Part shown: in pieces, positions 24,434-37,273 of the stretch | Numbering within the stretch: the stretch's first letter is position 1 | How the letters are laid out: every line of letters begins with the position of its first letter | Source of the DNA: Bipolaris cookei | Lineage: Eukaryota > Ascomycota > Dothideomycetes > Pleosporales > Pleosporaceae | Direction: 5' to 3' | Assembly: GCA_002286855.1 (NCBI GenBank) | Contig: NRSV01000021.1 | Span: 361,504 to 425,503, forward strand | DNA: 64,000 bases | The notes under the pieces: generated by a model | The model's input: the letters and a program-made list of their open reading frames with translations, nothing else | Told to the model about the DNA's origin: nothing | Database searches by the model: none | Position numbers and translations under genes: made by a program

Positions 24434-26077
24434 ATGTCTAGCCTGGGCATTCGGCTTAGAAAGCACGCCGGACCCGTCGCTCGAGCAGCGCGGCATCACT
24501 GCTCCAAAGCTCAGGCTGAGTTGTACAAAATATTTAATGATGCAAAACTATCGCCAAAAGCAATCCTATATACTGGCCTTGTCTTCGTCACGTGTATCTG
24601 GCTCATCCTAGCATTCACCCGTCACGTGCGCAGCACAAGAAGAAGGAACCAAGTAAGCAACGACGAACCCAATACCCCGAATCTAGAGAAGCGATCCCCA
24701 TTCCGAGCACCTGAGCGACCATTCGGAAGTAAGTAAACCCACCTCAACCACACTCTTCCTCCTCCTCCTCCTCCTCTCCCTCTCCCTCTTCCACACATAC
24801 AATCTAACCCCACCCAGTATGGCACCCCCACCCCTTCACCCGCCCCCGCGCCTCCCCCTACCCAGACTGGTCCCTCACAAGCACCCCACCCCTCCCTTAC
24901 CGCCCCTTCCGCTACGGCCCCAAATACAACATCACCATGGGCCTCCGCAGCATGCCCTGGGACTCCTGGATCGAACTCGACTCGGAGTATCTGCACTACC
25001 ACGCCCTGAAAGCCGCCCGTATTGCATCGCGCGGCGAGCAATGCATCTGTACAGCCTCCGAAGCGGTGGATGCGGCGCGTGAGCTTGCTGAGGAGCTGGT
25101 TGCGTATCTGCCTGAGCGGTATCCAACCTTGTTTGAAAAGACGGAGACGGGGATGCGGAATTTGGTTACGGAAGAGGTGTTTGATGTGCAGCAGCTTGAG
25201 AGAAATGGGGAGAGGGAGGATGCAATGAGTCTTTGTGCAAGGATGGTACAGGATGATCTTGCGATTATGATGGAGAGGGAAGATGGCCAGTATTATCTTG
25301 TTGCTGGGGCGATTTTGCTGCCTGGGTTCTGGAGGTTGGGGGATAAGTTTGGGATGGGATTGAGTGAGATTCATACGAGTGGGGATGTGCCGGGGTGAGT
25401 GTTTGTTTCTTTTCCTTCCTTTCCATGCTTGTGATGTGGATGTGGGCGGATGCGTGAATGGTGTTGACTAACGTATCATGTTAGGTTCAAGGAGAAACTG
25501 GAAAAAGGCATGGTCAACTTCTTCCGTCGGATTCAGCCTCAGAGCCCCATGCTACGCAACAACTACTTTATTCAGGTGGATGATGGACTGGCGTGGAGCG
25601 AGAGTATAGGAAGTGAAGATGCTACTGCCGAGGGAGAGGTAGGATGGTTTACGGCGGAGAAGAATAAGGCAATTGAGCATCACTATTTCCGGAGCGAAAG
25701 ACAAAGTTTGAGACGGTACGGTGCAATTGTTGTTTGTTTTATTTTTATTTTTATTCTTTCACGTTCATTTATTTTGCAGATTGACTCAAGGTTTGAAGAG
25801 ATCACATCTAACTTTGAACAGACTACCCAGATCTGGTGGTGTCGTATTTACTATACGAACTTATATGCGTCCAATCACAAGCCTTGCAGAGGAACCATAT
25901 GTGCCAGGCCGGCTAGCTAGTGCCATCCGGTCTTGGGGCGACGATGTCAGCCGGTACAAGGGCAAGGAAAGGTATGGCGATGTTCTGCTCGAGTACCTGG
26001 ACAGGAAGCATGCCGAGCAAAAAGAGTGCGGAGTCGTTGAGGGGGAGGAAGAGGCAGAGAGTGCGTATCCTTTCTAG
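24434..26077 (+). CDS. Membrane-anchored DUF3445 / heme-dependent N-demethylase-like protein
   Basis: Four exons, join(24434..24728,24818..25394,25485..25715,25822..26077), 452 aa. The body matches the DUF3445 family (heme-dependent oxidative N-demethylase alpha-subunit-like): RPFRYGPKYNITMGLRSMPW, WIELDSEYLHYHALKAARI, ELVAYLPERYPTLF, GQYYLVAGAILLPGFWRL, YFRSERQSLRRLPRSGGVVF and PYVPGRLASAIRSW. Bacterial relatives demethylate small N-methylated amines; the substrate in fungi is unknown. A single N-terminal transmembrane segment (about residues 45-63, LYTGLVFVTCIWLILAF) follows a basic tail, suggesting a membrane anchor. Intron 1 holds a CTCCTC pyrimidine run. The last intron has two in-frame acceptors (exon start 25780 or 25822); the second joins SLRR directly to LPRSGG as in relatives, so I chose it. 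Confidence 0.85.
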
Positions 26078-26511
26078 AAACGGAAGTGGGATAAGGTTTA
26101 AAGTGCCGATTTGGTCCACCGTGTAATTTGCTATGCACATGCGTTTTCCCGCGATGTTGTGCGTAACAGGGTCTCATGGCAGGTAGTAGTATTATCGAAT
26201 TCTAATCGTAGCATACATGTAGCAATGGGCAGTCACTTACTAATAGACAGTCACCCGCCCCGACGTCGGTGGCCAAGAGATCCATGTTTCCGGAGGGAAA
26301 TCACGTCGACTCGATTTGGCGAAGGGGGGTGTTTGGCTTGTATTCGGGCCGGACCCTTTTGGAGCGAACTCGAGTAGTTCTGCAGATTATGCCCAAGGCG
26401 AGCCAGTTGGGCTACCTGGCGCAACGTGGGCCACAGCCCCAATGCATAGTGTCATTGCTATAGATAGTACATGGTCTGTCTCACAGCGTACGTGCGTATG
26501 GGCTGACGATG

Positions 26512-26543
<32 letters not shown>

Positions 26544-27983
26544 ATGATTTATAGCAGTACAAGTGTACTTGCGTACTTATGCGCAGTCAGGATAAGGTAA
26601 GTTGTCGCGACAGGCCCAAGTTTGGGAGTAGTTGGGGTTAGGAGCTGTAGTAAGAGTGTCGGTAAGTATGTACATGTGTAAACATGCATGTGGGTGTGTA
26701 TTGATGCGAGGGCCTGACTGGCTGAGGACTGGCGGTGTTGACAGCAAGCGTACCATGGTTGATGTCGTGCAGTAGCCTCTGAGGCATGAGGAAGGTGCAG
26801 GGTACGATCCTTGAGGGCATTGGTGAGTGTGTGTGACGCAACAAGGGCAATCGACAGCTTCTGCCGAGTCAGGATAGATGGAGTGGAGTGCTGACTAGGG
26901 CGGTTCACTGGTCTAGGAGATTGCGACAGCGGTTTTTTTCTTGTTGAAGTCGAGGGCAGCCCTGCTTATGTGGAAGCGCAGCGGGGCAGCCGTCACGACG
27001 TCTCAGCATGGCAGGCAGATAGGCATGGCGCTTGGGGAAATGAGCTGGCTTGGTTGGTGTGCAAAGACAGAGGGATTGCGATAACGAGCTTGCTAGCGTG
27101 AAGGGCTTGGCGAGATGATGGGGCGGCCAATCGCCCGTGTAAATGGCGACGCACGTGAGAACAGGGTGTGGAGGCGTGTATGCAAGCACTGCAGCCAAGT
27201 GTGTATACAAACACCACGCACGCTCGTCGGCCAGTGTTGCCGTGGATGGTTCTGCAGGTGTTGGTGTGGTAGTGGAGAGTTGATTGCTGCCCTGTGCTGG
27301 TGGCCGTTGTGTCCAAGCAAGGCGGGGGTTGGGATGAACCTGCCAGTCCACGCGGCGAGCGACTTGGTCCCGACGTAATAGCGCACCAGTTTATAGCCTC
27401 GACCAGCGGGTGACTAGCCTGGCGAGGCGTACGGGGGGAAGAGTAGCAGCAGGCGCAAAAGCAAAGAGGCGACTGGGGGCACTATGCAGCGTCGTATGCT
27501 TCGGGGCAAGTGTGGTATGCGCAGTGCCTGGCGGTATACACGGCGAAGTCGTAGTACGCATCTAAGTACACCGTAGCGGGTGGGTAATACGTATGTAGAT
27601 GCGCACACGGACGCGCAGATGGATATGTACTAGAGACGGGCAGCATCGACCAGGGCTTACTTACGTCCGGATGGGCAGCGGGGGCAGCGGAGTGATCCGA
27701 GGAACGGCAGGGCCAGGCAGGGCCAGGGCCAGGGCGGGCGCTGCATGGTGAATGGGCGCGGGCGTGTGATGGCGGATGGCGTTTGGCGTCTGGCCGGGCA
27801 ATGGGCAGCCCTGAGAGCCCTGCCTGGCTCGTCCATGTGTTGCTCGTCGTGCCCGGCCAAATTCACTCGTCTTCTGCCCTCTGTGCGTCGTCCATCGACA
27901 GCCATGCTCCTCGCCCTCTCCTGACCCCGTCTTGTTTGTTCTACACATGCTCCTCGCCGCGTCCAGGCCGACTATGGAGGACA
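26078..27983. other. Long intergenic region before the RasGEF gene
   Basis: Contains a GT dinucleotide run (26512-26540), TG/CA-rich sequence (26660-26720) and G/C-rich runs near 27680-27760 (GGGCCAGG-type). It is presumably 3' flank of the DUF3445-like gene plus the promoter and leader of the LTE1-like gene. Long open frames on both strands lack protein features. Confidence 0.5.
26512..26540 (+). repeat. GT microsatellite
   Basis: Uninterrupted run of about fourteen GT units in intergenic DNA. Confidence 0.95.
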
Positions 27984-30900
27984 ATGGCCCTACCCGCCCT
28001 GCCTCAGAACAATAGTGACATTGCTGCACCGTGCTCGCCCGTCCACACTGCGAAACGCGACGTCCTGCCCGCCGCTGCCACTGCTGCTGCCCCCGGTGCA
28101 GCCTCAGAAAATGCCAAACGGCGCGCAGACGACTCGCGCCGCCTGCGACGGGTCAAGGACTCGCGCGAACAGCTCAAGAGCAGGACACGGGCGCGCGGCA
28201 CCAGCAATGCCACCATTGACACGACCACGAGCAACTCGACCGCTGCTGGCCGCTCCTACACGGTGGCCAATGTGCACAACGGTGTCATCTACCTGAGGTA
28301 CGCAGTCCGTAATACACACAGTACCTACCAACACAGACCACCGCCCATAGCAACATTAATCACAACAACAATGGCGGCGACGACAATTGCTATTACTACT
28401 GCCACTGGCGCTGACTTTCTATTCACAGGCCCGTGGCGCGCCCTGGCAACCAGCGAGGCCGCTCGCAACCAGATGCCTTCGTCTTCCCGCCCCAGACTCC
28501 CCCGGACAGCGCCACTCGCGACACGCTGCGCCCATTGAGCGATGACCTCGACCATGGCCTCTACGGCTCTTCATCTCCCCAGTCGGAGCCCTCACCACCG
28601 CTGCCAGGTCTGAGCGAAGACGAAGTCGCCGCCCACTACTCCCACCATCACCACCACCACCACCAAAGCAACAGCCACTACCACCCCCACTCCGCACACA
28701 CGCGCTCCCACTCCTTCTCCATTGCCGACGATCATATCCCCGCCTCCCTCACCAACGAGCCAGGCACCTTCAAAGTCGTCATCGAACGCCCGGGGCATGT
28801 TCGGCCCAAGACGGCTGACACTTCCTCCTTCCCCATGCTGCAGGTCCCCATTCCGCATTACCGCTTGGGCACTCCGCGTTTCAGCACACGCGGGACCGTC
28901 GACTTGCGCAGCTCAATTTACACAGGAACCTCGGGCACCGAAGACTTTGCTAATTCCCTCCTCGTCACCCGGCACAGCGCCAGACAGTCGTTCCTGTCGT
29001 CTCGCACTCGTTCAGATGCCTATTCGCCAGTACCCCATCGCTTTCGCGCTACCATGGACCGCCCACCCATTCCCCTCTCAGGCCCATCGTCTGCACGTGT
29101 CTCGCACTTTCCAATTGGTCCCCGCCTTTACGACGCGCTTACCCTGAAACCCGACGACAGGGCCGTGGTACGCTTTAACGCCAAGGGCGACATCCTCGCA
29201 GCCACGCCTTCCCGACTAGTCGCTCACATCACCTCGCCAAGTTTCCTCGATTATGAGTTGCTGTCCGATTTCTTTCTCACGTTCCGTGCTTTCTTATGCT
29301 CCCGCGATCTAGTCGCATACCTCATTGCTCGGTTACGATGGGCTGTCGACCGCCAGGATGACTTTGGTCGCATTGTCCGCGTGCGCACATTCGTAGCCCT
29401 TCGTCACTGGATTCTCAATTACTTTGTCGATGACTTCATGCCACTCTACCGCCTACGAGTCATTTTCTGCGACCTTGTCAACAGCCTGTACAGTGATCTG
29501 CGTGCCCGTAAAGACAGAGGTGGAGGAGATATCAATATTGTGGGCGAGCTGAAGAAATGCTGGAGACGTACTTGTGCATTATACTGGGAAACCAATGACC
29601 CTGTGGGCCGCAATTATGCAGACGACCCATTACTTCCGGGTGGTGCAGACGAGGGATCGCAAATGTTTGAAGAACCCCCTGCCGTCCAGCCCATGCCTAG
29701 TACACCCCCGCGGGCTACTGTACGCGACACCAAGGAGACCATTGGATCAAACCCAAGCGATCACTTTGCCAGTCGGTACATGGACTGGGCGCAAAGATCT
29801 CGCCATACACCTCAAAACTCAATGAGCACTCCCTTTCTACCATCACAGGATAATGAAAGTGCTCAGGTGCCAGTATCCCCCGCAAGTGAGCGGAGCATGC
29901 ACGTTTTATCCTGCTCAATCCCAAAGCGGGGGGTAAACAAACACGACCAAAATGTCGAGCTGCCTCTGTATCCACACCCTGTACCGGCAGTCAATCCTGT
30001 TCCTACTGCTACGGCTCGTCTAGCAGGCAGTCCGCAGCAACCAGTGTCTATGAAGAACAGCCAACGTCCAGCCCGAGCCCACAAGCGTAGCGGCAGTTTC
30101 TCTGATGCCCTCAGAGACAGCAGAGCCCCGTTATCCATACCCAAGAATGCACCAGCTGATTACACCATTTCTGCTGTAGCCAACATGCCTGGCACTCTTG
30201 TGCGCGGCGGGCTCATCCAGCCAACCACTCCGTACTTCCAAGTCAAAGCTCTACGATCCGCGCCATCTCGCCATTTCCACGAGTCCGAAGACATCGACGT
30301 AAGCGAACTCCAAAGACCAGGACAAGCCAACTCACCAGGCATGAAGAAAATTTTGGGCAGTGTACGACGTGCTTTGAGTACTCGTCAGCAAGTGAGCGTA
30401 GGTTCCCATTTGAGCGGATCTTTACAGCAGCGACAGCCACCTTATGGGCGATCCTCAAACCCAGGTGCGGCCCCAACTGTCTCGGTGTCAGGGGGAGTAC
30501 AAAAACGACGTACTACTCGACCGCGGCCTCAGATGCGCGTTGATGTTCTAGCAGCTACAGCAGCTGAAAGTTTTCGAAGAGCGGTAGAAGAGCAACTGCA
30601 AAGCGAGAGGCAGGAACTCGATCATGGCGACGCTCCTAGTCTTAACGGTTTCGAATTCGAGTTTGATGGACGTGAAACTCCAACCCAGAACAATCATCAG
30701 CAGCCACGGCGTAAACCGGATCCTCGTGTCCACAGCAACATCACCAGCGGCAGCAAATCGATTGTCATCATTGATGATACCGGGGCGCCACCACTGCCCA
30801 CTACAGGCCCCTTGCCCACTGAACTCGACAAGGTAGCGGCAAAGCTGGGCAGTCACCAACGAGGCGTATCAAATGATGCACCCCAAGCCGACGACGCTAA

Positions 30901-33249
30901 CTCGATACAACACTCTCATCTTTATGATGATCTAGACCCCCACGCTGCCACAAAAGAGTACCGGCGCTCACGTACTCCTAGGCAATCCAATGCAAGGGAG
31001 AGACGGTCTATGTCCGCAGGTCCAGAAGGGATGCATTCTTTCCGGCGCAAGGGCTCAGTCAAGAACTCGTTAGCATGTGTAGGCTCTCTTCGGCGCCATG
31101 CCTCTTACAACAGCGTGCTGAGTAGACGACGAGGACCCGCAAGTGTGGCTACATTCCAGACCATGTCATCTGATAATGATCCCTTCTTTCTTGATCGTCA
31201 GCCGACAGTCGAAGCAGCTGGACCAACACGACAGCTTCGCCGACGACCAGGTGGCGACCTCCGCGCTGCAGACAATGTGCATGATCTCGAACAGGTACAG
31301 CGACCGTACTCTACCGGCTCCGTATCAAATCACACACACTCTATTACTAATTCTGTCATCTTACGCTCTGACCGTTTTATCGATTCGGACCCTGAATTCT
31401 CTCATGGGGTTCAGGGACCGCCCGAAGCGGAAACTCCAAGAAAGCCAATCTCTTTGGTGGATACGCACTCATCCCAACCCAACCTCAGGCCGTCTTTCGA
31501 AGCCGAAGTAGCAAAACTTGCTGCCTTACCCGATGATACCGATGATGAAGGCGGAGTCGAGTCAGCGTTAATGAAATTGGAGGGGCGATACGAGAAGAAG
31601 TCGCCAAGTATACCCTCACAAAGAACTACGATTGATTTCAGACAATATCACCACGCAACCCAGAGCTTCGGCCAGAGTTCTCGTCTTGATGCTTCCGAGC
31701 ACGACAATCGTCCTGCAACTGATGATGTCTTCCATCGCCCGCTGGCTCCTCCTGAAACTGACGGTCAAAGCATGTATAGGCTGTCGGCCGAAAACTTTAA
31801 TCGTCGTGTGCCACCGGTCACCTCCGTTGGGGAATCAACCGACTCTTACTCTTCCATACCCCTTCTCGACCGGCATCTTAGTGAGATTGCGAGTCCACAA
31901 CGAGGGCAAACGCTAAATTCCATGGCATCTTCGGCTAAACCTTCGCCTTTGCAAGTTGGCGCTTTTCCGTTGCAAGCTGCCCGGCCACCTGGTACGTCTT
32001 CGTCAGTGAATTCATCTATTGAATACATCGAGGAGACGGACAGCATGAGGAGGATACCAGCCGGTGAAACCCTGCTTGCACATTCCTATGTCCGCGAATC
32101 TTTCCTAATGAATGACGATGAAGATCTCAGTGATGGTTTCTCCACATCTGCTGCACATTTCCTGGACGGTCAAAAAGAAACTCCTGAGAGCGTACCAAGC
32201 AACTTGCCAACCCACCCCATGCGTCATCCGCCTACGCCTCCTCCCACGGCACCTCAGTTACACGATTCTTTGCCCAATTCTACAGTTTTTGATGAAGGTC
32301 TCCCGACGCCTGGTCTTACACCCACAGTCTCACTTTCCAACCAACAAGGGAATCCACACATTGAGCGACCAGCTAGTTCTCCAGATGAGCCACAAACTGT
32401 CCATGCCGACCCTCCAGAACCAACCACTCATTTACCTTTTGTCATCGCATATGATTCGGACCTTCTCGCGCAGCAATTCACCATTGTCGAGAAGGATGCA
32501 TTGGATGAGATTGACTGGAAGGAGCTCATTGAACTGCGTTGGAAGCAATCTTCACCACAGATCCGTGACTGGGTGCAATACCTACGAACCGAGGAAGCCA
32601 GGGGTGTTGATGTCGTCATTGCACGCTTCAATCTTGTCGTCAAGTGGGTTGTATCCGAGTGCCTGCTTACCGAAAACATCTACGAACGCGCCCAATGTAT
32701 CACCAAGTTCATTCACATCGCCAACCACGCCCGACGATATCGCAATTACGCGACAATGTATCAAATTGCGATTGCCTTGATATCCAACGATATTTCGAGT
32801 CTCAAAAAGACATGGGCTCTGGTCCCTGCAGCTGAGATGCTGGTTATGACCGAGCTGGAAGCTTTAGTCCAGCCCATGAAGAACTTCCATAACCTGCGTC
32901 TCGAGATGGAAACAGCCTCTGTCGAGGATGGCTGCATTCCATTCATTGGTCAGTACTGCTATGATATTAATCGGATCAAGACTAACCATCAACAGGCGTT
33001 TACACCCGCGACCTTATCTACAACGCGCAAAAGCCCGCATTCATCGATGCACCGCCAGTCGACGGCGAACGCCTCGTCAACTTTGACCGCCATCACACGG
33101 CCGCCACTATTGTCAAGAACCTCCTCCGTCTACTCGAGGCCAGCTCCAAGTATACGTTCAAGGCCGAACCTCACGTTCTCAGCAAATGTCTCTGGCTGGC
33201 TGCGCTTAGTGACGAAGAGATACATGAGCGCAGTCGCCAGTGTAAATGA
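27984..33249 (+). CDS. LTE1-like Ras guanine-nucleotide exchange factor
   Basis: Three exons, join(27984..28297,28429..32948,32996..33249), introns 131 and 47 bp, 1695 aa. Yeast Lte1 is a cortical RasGEF-domain protein that promotes mitotic exit in the bud; in filamentous fungi the role is less settled. Seen: a basic Ala-rich N-terminus ending NVHNGVIYLR, a histidine run (about residues 177-185) in a His/Ser stretch, an N-terminal RasGEF (REM) domain at about 345-490 (AVVRFNAKGDILAATPSRLV; DYELLSDFFLTFRAFLC), a very long Ser/Pro/Arg-rich disordered middle (about 500-1430), and the catalytic RasGEF domain at about 1441-1690 (DALDEIDWKELIELRW; KWVVSECLLTENIYERAQCI; NYATMYQIAIALIS; MKNFHNLRLEME). 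The start at 27984 is in frame with exon 1; upstream in-frame ATG 27783 would add a non-conserved stretch. Confidence 0.88.
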
Positions 33250-34124
33250 TCATACTTACTGAGATTATGCTTTTATGCATTCGCTTGTCATTCTCTTGTC
33301 ATCCGCCTTTGAGTGGATCAAAACCTTAGTTTCTAACTTTGCTTTTTACCTTGTCTCTTTGCTAATACCCATTTTGCGCACTATTCGCGCTGCATCAACC
33401 CGACACGATGTCATGACTCTATACTATCTACCTGTTGTTTGTATACCTTCACTCGGTCCTTTCGGACCACCGCCGACTCAGCACTTTCTACTCGTTAGAT
33501 CTAATAGCTCACGCGTGGGGAAGATATCATTGTAATTTGGAGCGTTCAGTACTCAGTACAGTAATGGCAATGTCCAGGAAGGCGTTTGGTACCACAAACA
33601 CATGTACAGACCAGAAGCACATACCGTCATCTAATATTCAATATTATATAATTATCACTTTGATGCTACATGCAAACTCCATTGTAAGCCTGCATTTGAT
33701 GACGTCGGTGACAAGTGGCACATGATGTTGCCCAACAGCTTCAGCTTCGTAATTCAAGCAAACCGTATATTGGGCTGGACGCCTAGTAGTGGGGCCAGCA
33801 AGGCTCACATGCAATGCGATCCCAGCTGCAGAGTGGAGACTGCTGGTGGTCAGCCTTACTACCTGCGAAGGTGTCAGCCACAACATCCACACACATAACA
33901 CAGTCATGCGCGCACACAATGGCGACTGACAACTGCTCCTGCGATATCTGTGGCACATCCACTGTACTGTTCCGTTATAGAAACCGCTCCATGCTACCTT
34001 TAATGCTGTCCTCCCACTGCACTGCATCGTTGTCGTACAATCCACCTTTCGCTAGGGATCCTTGAATGAGGTCCAAGCCAAGTCGCTGCAACCTCAAGTG
34101 ACCGAGGGAAGCTTCTGGTACAGT
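33250..34124. other. Intergenic region with upstream mini-ORF
   Basis: 3' flank of the RasGEF gene and promoter/leader of the CorA-like gene. An ATG at 34066 opens a 12-codon upstream ORF ending TGA at 34101, 23 nt before the CorA-like start. Nothing else supported. Confidence 0.5.
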
Positions 34125-36766
34125 ATGTCCGAGTCGAGAGCCTCGGGTTTCAAATCACCTTCCCCGCCTTTGCCCTCGCGCATCACTGTGCAGGATACAT
34201 CGACAGACGAAAAACCGCTGCCGAGTCCTGAGCTTGACGATATGGATTGTAAGTTATCCTAATAAGAGAAGAAGGGAAAATAGGAAATTTCTATTGTATT
34301 TGCAAATCTGCCTGAAGATTTATTGGTCCTTGGTCACATCACAATGTTTTTCAGCTTAGGTGTCGTGCTCAGGAAAAGCGCGAATCGCTGCTCAGACTGA
34401 CTGCTAACCGTTAAAACAGCGCCACGAGCTTATACCACATCTGCGCGCGAACCCGTCAACCCCGGAGATTCTCAAACACAGCCACAGGGAAATCGGAGAG
34501 CCACCTTTGGCCACCGCCGTAAGCACAGTCCCAACCTCGAATGGCGCCAACCGTGGACCAAGGATAGCTGGCAGCAAGGCCGCGTACTGCTCATAGATTA
34601 CGTTGCCAAAGAACATTCAGATGGCAGAAGAAAAATCGTAGCCCAGGAATTCTGCGACATTGATAGCCTACGCCGGTTCTACCGTAAAGAGGATCTTGCC
34701 GGGCAGGCAGCTCTACGCGTCATCCACGTTCAAAACGCTAGTTGGGCGACGCGTTTCCTTCTCCGCAAGTTCAACATCGACGCCAACGATGACCTTATAG
34801 GCACAAATTTTGGGCGCTGGGCGCGTTACGAGAAACCACAGCAGCGTGGTGGTAAACCTGTGCTCAATGGCCGGACTTTTCGCACCTCACGTGACCCATG
34901 GCGAGGCATATCACGTGCTGCGTTTGGCGCTGATTATCTGAAGCCATACGACAGGTATACACGCCTGCCTTTCCCTGGCAGCAACAAGTCTATTATGGAA
35001 CTCAATCACTACGATGAGGAGGACCAGCCAAGATACGGGTTCGACGTTTATGTGCAGCGGCTGAGTGTCTATGTGCAATTGAGCGACGGCACACCTGGAC
35101 AGGCCGTCGACCCTGACATACCGAATCCATATGACGAAGAGGCATGGGAAGAGTACATGCGCCTGAAGAGAAGCTATGGTAACGTTGACGTCAACGAGCA
35201 CCCGGATAAGTACATTCCCAAACTCAGATCCCTGGACAATGGGAATACAATTATCCTGTTTGAGAACTCGATCACTGGCTCCGTCAAGGATACTCTTGTC
35301 GGCGCAAGACAAGAGATTGAATCGAGATGGAGGCGTTTGTCTTTTTATCTACCTACGGATAATGAGGAGAATTTGACGGCCGAGTGTATGGATTTCATAC
35401 TGCAGGATATCTTCAAAGTGTTGTCATATAACTGGCAAAAGTTTATGGGGTTGTGTGAAACGCATGTAGGGATTCTGGAAGACAAGAGTAAGTTTGATAT
35501 CTTGGAAGCGAGCCTGCTATCTCATATTTGACTTTACTCACAATCTTTTTTTCAGTTTACGAGAATCCTGCGGATGAGTCACGGGCCCCTGAGCTCTGGA
35601 AAAATAGTGCACAGTGGCTCAAAGTCGAGCGTCTTATATACATCCATCTCGATATTGTCAAGGAAATGGTCAGTCATTTGCATGACCTCGCTGGCACCAA
35701 CCCCAAAGAATTACTTGGCCAGGCCTGGCTAGGCTCGATGCCAGAGGAGATTGAAAAGTTGACTGGACGATGGGAAAGAGATATCATATTACCGACGTCA
35801 TCTTTGTCGGATCTAATGTACAAAAGCGTTGGGATTAGAGATGCTCGGCACTCTCTTCAACTAGGGCTCAGCATGTGGCGCCTGAGCTGGATCACATTCA
35901 TGTAAGTCTTCTTACACCCTCTCCGTCCTTTGCCAAGTTCCTCATACTAACCACCTCACAGATTCCTCCCCCTCACCTTCACAGTTGGCTTCTTCGGCAT
36001 GAACGTCTCGACCTTCGAATCCATGCCCGACATAAAATGGTGGTTCATCATCTCCTTCCCCGTCCTCATCGTCGTCCTCATCCTCTGGTACGGCGTCAAA
36101 CACAGCCTCGCCAGCCAGCGCCAAAACCCCATTCGCCGGGGTGTCTACGAAGCCCTCTACCACGAACTTGCTACCGACCACTCCACCCTCTGGACCCGCC
36201 GCGGCCCGCGCGACGACGTCGTACCCGTGGGGTGGTGGGGCAGCGTAAAATGGCGGCTCATCACCCGCTGGTTCGGTAAAGACAAGACAAAGCTAAGCAA
36301 AGACTACGATCCCGCCAGCGAAGAGTTCGGAACTTGGTCCAGAATGAAACGCTGGCTTACGCGCCGCTGGCTGGATGAGCTATCCGTTATGCCACTCCCG
36401 CAGCATCCACCCATTACCAACGCTCCTAATACCGCTCAACCGAACAACCCACCGTCTTCAGACACAATGTCTTCCTACCCACTTGACAAGGACTTGGGAG
36501 CTATAGGCGAACTACTCAGCATAGCCACGCCCGTTGCGCTCGCGGAACTAGATCCCACCGCTGCGAGTCGCTTACAGGGTAGAACCCCCATTGAGCGACT
36601 GCGCAGCTTGAGTCCGTCGGCCGTAGGAAGTAGGTCGAAGAGTAGGGAGAGTCAGACGAGCAGTGATGGCGGGGTTATGGTGGAGGAGAAGAGCGAGCAG
36701 GCGGTTAGAGCGGATGTGGAGTCGAGGGTGATGATGAGGTTAGATGAGAGGGAGTTGAGGCCGTGA
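34125..36766 (+). CDS. CorA-family divalent metal ion transporter
   Basis: Four exons, join(34125..34248,34420..35487,35556..35901,35962..36766), 780 aa. CorA proteins form pentameric channels for Mg2+ (some carry Zn2+, Co2+ or Ni2+). Seen: a long soluble N-terminal region (about 1-500) with FCDIDSLRRFYRKEDLAGQA and a helical segment near residues 400-500, then two C-terminal transmembrane helices: TM1 (about 505-527, WRLSWITFIFLPLTFTVGFF) ending in the pore signature Gly525-Met526-Asn527, and TM2 (about 536-556, WWFIISFPVLIVVLILWYGV). The residue before GMN is Phe (canonical is Tyr). A 220-residue cytosolic tail follows, ending in Ser/Arg-rich sequence. Plasma membrane or organelle location cannot be told from sequence. 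Confidence 0.92.
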
Positions 36767-37242
36767 TGTGAGAGCGGGTAGAGGGTTAATAGTTTAGGTG
36801 GTGAGAGTAAGAGATGGGTGGGAAGAAGGAAAAGAGGTTTCGTGTTGTTGAGTGTGTATTCTTTAGGAGCTGTAGTATATTTGTAGTGTAACAGTATAAC
36901 ATCTCTATACATCACTTCCATCTTCTTTCCAGATTTGACTCGAGTCTCAACTATCTCTTCCCCTTTTACCCAACCACCACATTCCCACACTTATCCCCGC
37001 TACCCTTCCATGAATCACCAGCAGACCCTGCCGTAGCAACCACAAGCCTTATTGCAGGGAGAAAAGGCTAATTGCAATCCACCCATCTTCGAGTGGCTTC
37101 GGATGGTTTCGGGTCCGGGAACCCTCAGCTGGGCCACCCGATATGATATGGGGTAAGTCCGTTTCAAGATGATTGGTAAAGTGTGATTACTTACTTGGCA
37201 ATGGGGGATTAGCAAAAGAGAGACGATCCCAGGAATATGGGG

Positions 37243-37273
<31 letters not shown>

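Noticed and set aside
27783..27983. Upstream in-frame start of the LTE1-like gene
   Set aside because: Extension contains no conserved-looking sequence; ATG 27984 gives a sensible start, though 5' end data would decide.
33275..33535. 86-codon frame after the RasGEF stop
   Set aside because: Lies in the expected 3' UTR and shows only T-rich hydrophobic residues.
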